From the NCBI GenBank assembly GCA_011763485.2, contig JAANSK020280935.1:1-20604 (forward strand): a stretch of DNA of 20,604 bases, read 5' to 3'. The notes beneath the pieces were generated by a model, which saw nothing but the letters and a program-made list of their open reading frames with translations, did no database searches and had not been told where the DNA came from. Source of the stretch: Isoetes engelmannii. Its lineage: Eukaryota > Streptophyta > Lycopodiopsida > Isoetales > Isoetaceae. A program made the position numbers and the translations under genes. Positions 16,401 through 20,604 of the stretch are shown here, one piece after another. Within the stretch, counting starts at the first letter, position 1. Each line of letters begins with the position of its first letter.

Positions 16401-19400
16401 AACATCTTTAACTTTCAGCTTTTGAATGGAATTAGAACCTTTGGAACTGTGCTTGAGTCGTTACTTGGCATTTAATCTACAACAAATTTCATAACATGTC
16501 CGTAATAATTGTTGGGGGGGGGGGGGGGGGGGAGGGCTATTACTGCCAATTATGGCACTATCTTAAATGCTATAACTTCATACTCTAAAATTCATCCACC
16601 ATGGCGCAAGAAGAAAGGAAAAAAACAGGGCCATACCATGTTAATAGCCTCCCCTCTATATGTGGGCTAATGGCCCGGGTGAGGCCATTATGCCTTGCTC
16701 ACTTGGCTCTCTCTAACGGGCTCGCCAGGGCCTTACAGGGCATAATGGCCTCCCCTGGACCATTACCCCTTCCATTTTGAGCATCTACTAAATCTCTGTC
16801 AGGAAATGGATATGGAGCAGAATTAGTGAGAATAATTTCTTCCCATGCGCACTCTGGAAAGTCTATGATGAAATCTGTTATTTCAGAAGGGCAACAAACC
16901 ATTACCTTTACATATTTTTTACTTCACACAAACCATTACATCCAACACTTTAAAATCAAATCCCCCCTAAAACCCCCTTTGGTTTGGGTGCATATTCACA
17001 CGGGAGGTGACTCCGGGCAACGAGAGCTGTTGGATGGGCATATTCACGACTTATGCCTTGATTTGGACTGTAGATAGCGATCCTCATTTATGGGGTATGC
17101 TCGTACAAATTTTCTTATACTGTATATTGCTAATTGCGAAATACTATAAGGTTTGAGACAATGTACTATATAGTGTTGATTTCGTACGTGTATTATATTG
17201 TTTAAGGGAGTATAAAAGTGGCTCTCGCTGCCTACGTCACCCCCCGTGTGAATATGCACCCAAACCAAAGGGGGTTTTAGGGGGAATTTGATTTTAAAGT
17301 GTTGGATGTAATGGTTTGTGTGAAGTAAAAAATATGTAAAGGTAATGGTTTGTGTTGTAAAAAAAATTTTGGGCCCCTTCGGGGCCCTTAAAAGAAGAAG
17401 ATGGAAGTCACACAATAACATGGTGATGTAACAAGCTAATAAAAATAATGACGAGTGTAATGCTGAGATTGCATTGGTAAATAACGCCAAGTTCCTGTAG
17501 TTGAATTTGCATATTGTGGTGGAAGGCATAATAATTTTAGATTAGAAATGTGAATCTGATAAGTTATCAAATACTCCAGCATCGTACATACTGGTGTTTG
17601 GTGAAAATCCACATTTGTACAACAACTTCTCAAAAAATAATCAAGCCCCTTTATGTGGATAATCTGCAATATGATAATTCGGCGAGTATAACTAATTAAG
17701 CCAAGCTGAACAAAGTTGCAAAGACGAAAACACAACTTACATGTCCAATAGTAGACCGAGGTATGCCTGCAGCAGAGTCCATCAATCCTACGAGCAAAGC
17801 TTGAAGCTATGAGGTTTCCAACGTTGCCTCCAAAGCATTCACACTACATTTTGGAGCATACATTCAAATAGCTAAGTCATGCAATAGAGAGGCTGGGATA
17901 ATATCACCTAGTATCCCTGTCTTTGAGCAATAATGGCCAATCGAAAGAGCCCATTGTCTGAGTTCGAAGCTCCAGCGCGCTAAATTCCAGAGATTTGGCG
18001 GGTAGCTATTCCTGAGATTCGATGGCGAGCTAGATCAAGGAAGTAGTTTCAACTCATGTGCTTCCGGAACAGCCGCTCTTCTTAGAGATGGGGTTTTTCT
18101 TACAAAGTTTTGCACCATTGCTCTCGGTCTAGAATCCTTACTCTGAAGTCCAGTGTTTTAACTGTGAAGAGATCATGGGAAGCTCTGTTCCGTAATCCAG
18201 GAATGTTTCTTTTGCCAAAGCTACTGGTTCAAGAGCCATACAGAAATACAGAATCCGACCTGATGGCAATAAAAAACCTCTGTATCTTTAACAAAGATAA
18301 ATGAAAATGCAAAAACTTGAGCTCTATGAGGATATCTCTGCAACCAACAACAATCGAAGCAGCCATCCAGAAGTACCCACAAGTAGCCTTCCCGAAGCAT
18401 ATAAGGAAATATCTTCAGCATTTGCTAATTTCAAAGGGTTGTTTCTTCATCTGCTGAACAGACCAAATGAGCAAACGAGATATCTGTAGGCTCTTCATGT
18501 TGAAAGGCTGCGAAATGAAGGGATATAGAAGGCCAAATGCAGCTTCTCAACATATAAACATGCAGAGAACATCCAAGACCACTTCATGCCTTTATTAATT
18601 CTCACAATTATGATAAGCATGTCATGACTCTATGTGCTTCATCCTATCAGAACCAACTCTACAAAGAAGACGGCAATTTGTTGATCATCGATCAAAAAAA
18701 GATGAGGATTACCTAGTCTGAGTGCAACAGGAAATCCATTTCGAGAGTTTTTGACCACAACAGAACTAGGTCTTATGTTCCGCTTCACGTTTCTGCCCTA
18801 AATCATGCCATTCCGGAAGGTTTTGGCTACGGCAGAACTAGGTATATCCGCTTCATGTTTCTGCCCTAAATCATGGGGTTAAACTACATTCCCATAGCTA
18901 GTCCAATATTATGGGGCACCATAGCTGGCCGGATCCCCATGGGTTTCTGTTGTCGGAATTGAAAGAGCAATATCGCTAGCCCCATCTCCCAAGGGTTTAA
19001 TAGACAAACGATTTTATATGTCCATAAAAACAACAGTGTAGAAAGCTATCTCTTCGCTAAATCGATTGAAACAAATTAGGAATACATGCAAATAAAAAGG
19101 AAGACATGCAAACAAAAAGAAGCTCTGCCATACGATTTTCCCCTTTCTCTAAAATCAACGGCTCAAAAAGGGGTGCACTGTAGAAATACTGTTTACTACA
19201 TGCAAGCGAATACGAGAATGAAATCATAGCAAAACCATATTCAAAAGCGTATAAAAATTCAAAAGGAAACCCCCTGTTATTTTGCTAGATATTTTCTTTT
19301 GAAGAACTGGACGAGGCAAATAATATGCATCTGACTCAATTTGGGTCATGCTGAGGCCATTGCTAAGTGCAAGTTTGAGAGATTCTAGATTGCTGCCATC

Positions 19401-19661
19401 ACCCGAATTTCTGCCGTCTTTAAGAAATGCAAGCTTCGAAAGATAAAAACCCTAGCCCTTAAGTTTTCATAACCGAGATAACCTAAACTTTGATTGAAGC
19501 CATTGAACAACTTCTAGACTCAAAATTGCAGAAGAAAAATGCATCTGCTCCTCAACATAGAAATATTGGGGAAGCACAAATCCAACGCTGGCATTACCGA
19601 AGCTATCATGATCAACAACCCCATCTTCACAACTAAGCTTGAATCCATTCTTGTCAAACAT
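13265..19661 (-). CDS. Unidentified multi-exon gene (minus strand), partial model
   Basis: No single long ORF exists, but many short minus-strand segments have canonical splice borders and protein-like composition. Neighbouring ones join in phase: 14312-14183, 14121-13951, 13599-13575, 13407-13265 at the 3' end, and 17806-17741 with 17663-17592 in the middle. Further exon candidates lie at 18259-18142, 16874-16772 and 19661-19224. Introns are short (61-77 nt) where both sides are placed, as in the transporter gene, but others carry MITEs and tandem arrays. I do not recognise the product. It looks like a helical, soluble protein without obvious catalytic motifs. Missing exons and the true start remain open, and parts may be decayed. 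Confidence 0.5.
13575..13599 (-). CDS. 25-nt microexon
   Basis: Acceptor GGATATCAG, then eight codons RHVQHMDL plus one G, then donor GTACAT. Its phase (0 in, 1 out) is just what is needed to link the exon ending at 13951 (phase 0) with the terminal exon. Without it those two exons do not join in frame. Confidence 0.45.
13951..14121 (-). CDS. Internal exon, 57 codons
   Basis: The acceptor TTTTTAG at 14122 and the donor CTT|GTGAGA at 13951 enclose 171 nt. Visible text: TELCMLELIGDADLNQIIES, then MSVDGGVVALQKLEKGKALM. Using TTTTTAG rather than the CAG four bases on keeps the phase with the exon upstream. Confidence 0.5.
14147..14214. repeat. 34-bp tandem duplication across an exon/intron border
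   Basis: Units 14147-14180 and 14181-14214 (ACCTTTG(G/A)TTGTTGAAATCT on the plus strand) are about 90 percent alike. On the coding strand each ends in CAAAGGT, so two potential 5' splice sites lie 34 nt apart. Confidence 0.85.
14183..14312 (-). CDS. Internal exon, 43 codons
   Basis: The acceptor ATCTTGCAAG lies before 14312 and the donor TCAAAG|GTATAA at 14183. It reads PIVANTSNGGLSEDAFTSPK, then EVAETLDGSNDEYKTAQRF: hydrophilic and acidic, perhaps a linker. Its last 32-34 nt are copied in the intron that follows. Confidence 0.45.
14580..15690. other. Intronic or intergenic stretch without recognised gene
   Basis: A G-rich run sits at 14573-14598 and T-rich runs near 14610-14622. A plus-strand frame at 14746-14943 shows no family likeness. 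A single copy of the ACAATCCCCCCTTCGTGATT repeat lies at 15183-15207. Confidence 0.45.
15690..15800. repeat. Purine-rich (GAGA)-type low-complexity tract
   Basis: Degenerate AGAGAGA units interrupted by AATA and CTAG words. Confidence 0.8.
15979..16135. repeat. Tandem array containing CAATCCCCCCTTTGTGATTT
   Basis: Copies start near 15979, 16025 and 16107, each followed by TGTAG and then ATACCCC-type text. A partial copy is near 16230 and an isolated one at 15183. Spacing is irregular (46 and 82 bp), so the array is old or mixed. Confidence 0.75.
16514..16532. repeat. Poly(G) run
   Basis: An uninterrupted G run of about 19; a G-quadruplex could form on this strand. Long homopolymers are also prone to assembly error. 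Confidence 0.8.
16663..16771. mobile_element. Small MITE with about 31-bp terminal inverted repeats
   Basis: The left end GGGCTAATGGCCCGGGTGAG, then GCCATTATGCC, pairs with the right end, whose complement is GGGGTAATGGTCCAGGGGAG, then GCCATTATGCC. The inner 14 bp (16681-16694 and 16739-16752) match perfectly. No coding capacity and no target-site duplication seen. It sits beside the exon candidate 16772-16874. Confidence 0.6.
16772..16874 (-). CDS. Exon candidate between two MITEs
   Basis: After the acceptor AAATAACAG the minus strand reads FIIDFPECAWEEIILTNSAP, then YPFPDRDLVDAQNG, up to the edge of the small MITE. A GT that could act as donor (GGGG|TAATGG or GGG|GTAATG) lies inside the MITE end. 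Composition is protein-like, but phase with its neighbours is not established. Confidence 0.4.
16889..17359. mobile_element. Foldback MITE, about 470 bp with about 140-bp arms
   Basis: The arms 16889-17030 and 17218-17359 are inverted copies. They begin CAACA(CA)AACCATTACC at the ends and run through CCCCCTTTGGTTTGGGTGC to a GGTGAC-GAGAGC stretch. Each arm holds AACCATTAC twice, a subterminal repeat. The middle (17031-17217) is AT-rich and unique. Non-autonomous; the superfamily is not clear. The high arm identity suggests a fairly recent insertion. Confidence 0.72.
17371..17387. other. Perfect GC hairpin
   Basis: GGGCCCC, loop TTC, GGGGCCC, preceded by a run of A and T and followed by TTAAAA. 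It lies 11 bp beyond the MITE end. It looks like a terminator but is in a plant nuclear context, so its role is unknown. Confidence 0.6.
17592..17663 (-). CDS. Internal exon, 24 codons
   Basis: Acceptor ATCATATTGCAG, text IIHIKGLDYFLRSCC, then TNVDFHQTP, donor GTATGT. It is in phase 0 with the exon at 17741-17806 across a 77-nt intron. Confidence 0.5.
17741..17806 (-). CDS. Internal exon, 22 codons
   Basis: Acceptor AACCTCATAG, text LQALLVGLMDSAAGIPRS then TIGH, donor CAT|GTAAGT. Length 66 nt, phase 0 on both sides. Perhaps an amphipathic helix from an alpha-helical repeat protein. Confidence 0.5.
18142..18259 (-). CDS. Internal exon, 38 codons plus split ends
   Basis: Acceptor TTATTGCCATCAG and donor GA|GTAAGG. 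It reads RILYFCMALEPVALAKETFL, then DYGTELPMISSQLKHWTS. Upstream (about 18420-18310) another coding-like minus segment reads NAEDISLYASGRLLVG, and near 18520-18440 HEEPTDISFAHLVCSADEE. Their exact borders are uncertain. Confidence 0.5.
18748..18876. repeat. Imperfect tandem duplication, period about 72 bp
   Basis: CAGAACTAGGT, CCGCTTCA(C/T)GTTTCTG and CCCTAAATCATG recur once, with small indels. Confidence 0.75.
18880..19223. other. Gene-free stretch
   Basis: No repeat, RNA gene or convincing exon was seen on either strand. If the minus-strand gene model holds, this is an intron. Confidence 0.4.
19224..19661 (-). CDS. N-terminal coding-like segment of the unidentified gene
   Basis: From an ATG at 19661 the minus strand reads MFDKNGFKLSCEDGVVDHDS, later GFVLPQYFYVEEQMHF and SLEVVQWLQSK. 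After two in-frame stops near 19467-19454 the same frame resumes with LSKLAFLKDGRNSGDG, then LKLALSNGLSMTQIESDAYY, to a TGA at 19224. The frame continuity on both sides suggests one ancestral coding unit, now either interrupted or carrying a short intron I could not place. Family not recognised. The ATG may not be the true start. Confidence 0.42.
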
Positions 19662-19699
19662 GATGCAATTTTTCAGTGTAAAAGAAGCCCAAACTCAAG

Positions 19700-20040
19700 C
19701 TCAAATCCACGGAAATATAAGGCCGCTTCTTGGACTGGGTATTAAACTCTTCTCCCTGTACTGACATTTTCTACGACAAGGAAGAAAATGGCTATTTTTT
19801 GGAAGTTGAAGTGGAGACGTACATTTCCTATGGGGATGACGTGTTTGACGGGCCGTTAAAGGCTGTCAGAAGTTTAGAAGACTGGACAAATTGAAGACGA
19901 GCGATGATGTGTAATACACTTTAAATCATACATACAATATAAATACAAAACATATTTTAAATTTCACGATACAAACATAATAGGTTTGACATCAATATTA
20001 AGTTTGACATTATTTTAGTGATATTTAAGCTGCCAATTAT
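19700..20040. other. No feature recognised (possible 5' flank of the minus-strand gene)
   Basis: AT-rich sequence without open frames of note. If the minus-strand gene starts near 19661, its leader and promoter would be here, but no element could be assigned. Confidence 0.35.
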
Positions 20041-20352
20041 ATTGAGTGACCCTGACTAACCCTGACCCTGACTACCCCTACTAACCTACCCCCATTTCTC
20101 CTCATCCCCCATTCATCATTTTTGTTTTGTAAATCCCCATATTTTAAATTGCAATCCCCCATTACTCTTTCATTATCCCTACTAACCCTGACTACCCCAT
20201 TTCTCTTCATCCTTCAGTCTTCATTTTTTTATTTAAAATCCCCATGCTCTAAATTGCAATCCCTCTATTACTCCATGATTACCCCTGATTACCCCATCTC
20301 TCCTCATCCCCCATTCTTCATTTTTTACTGTAAATTCTAACCCCTATCCCAT
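20041..20352. repeat. C-rich tandem array, about 105-bp period
   Basis: AAATCCCCAT followed by TAAATTGCAATCCC recurs at 20131 and 20236, with matching flanks (ACCCTGACTACCCC, CTCATCCCCCATTC) giving about 2.5 to 3 units. No coding meaning. Confidence 0.75.
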
Positions 20353-20571
20353 ATTCTAACCCCTATTAATCACTCCCTCGATACTCCTAACATAGAACAA
20401 GAATACCCTTCTCCTCAAAAAATTATTCTTTGCTCGTCAATTCCCCAGTTTCGAAAGGGGGACATTTTATGCGGGATATGGGCATCTTTTTCGGTGTGAA
20501 ATATAGAGACTCAAAAATCTTTATTTTTTCCCTTTGCTTTTTCGAAACCAAAGAAGACAAGCTGGAGGAAT

Positions 20572-20604
20572 CCCCCCCCCCCCCCCCCCCCCCCCCCTCC
20601 CCCC
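20572..20604. repeat. Poly(C) run at the window edge
   Basis: About 26 C, a TT-type break, then more C. It is probably a hard-to-assemble homopolymer. Confidence 0.85.

Overview
The window looks like land-plant (embryophyte) nuclear DNA. It is AT-rich and its genes are split by short GT-AG introns. One gene is clearly a plant Golgi GDP-mannose transporter of the GONST1 type. The repeats are plant-like: an L1-type LINE with a DUF4283-like ORF1, tRNA-derived SINEs, foldback MITEs and a possible Helitron end. I cannot name the lineage.

Layout. 1-2280: minus-strand LINE, ORF1 plus the start of the endonuclease, decayed and running off the left edge. 2412-2863: two related palindromic foldback elements. 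2990-3520: tandem repeats. 3921-4079: a coding-like stretch with one stop. 4100-5620: SINE and poly(A)/poly(T) debris, then a composite SINE with four tRNA-like modules. 5620-7280: no convincing gene. 7281-7388: a small SINE-like element. 8157-10868: the complete 10-exon GONST1-like gene, predicted 403 aa. 11239-12390: short tandem repeats, a LINE C-terminal fragment with an in-frame 132-bp duplication, and a possible Helitron end. 12650-13153: a second composite SINE with a long (TAGAA)n tail. 13265-19661: a minus-strand, multi-exon host-type gene that I reconstruct from phase-compatible exons but cannot name; its introns hold MITEs and tandem arrays. 19700-20604: C-rich tandem repeats and a long C run at the right edge.

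The two host genes lie on opposite strands with their 3' ends facing each other across about 2.4 kb of transposon debris. The best second-look items are three: the modular SINE, in which the number of tRNA-like units differs between copies; the unidentified minus-strand gene, with a 25-nt microexon and an intron whose first half copies the preceding exon end; and the paired foldback elements.
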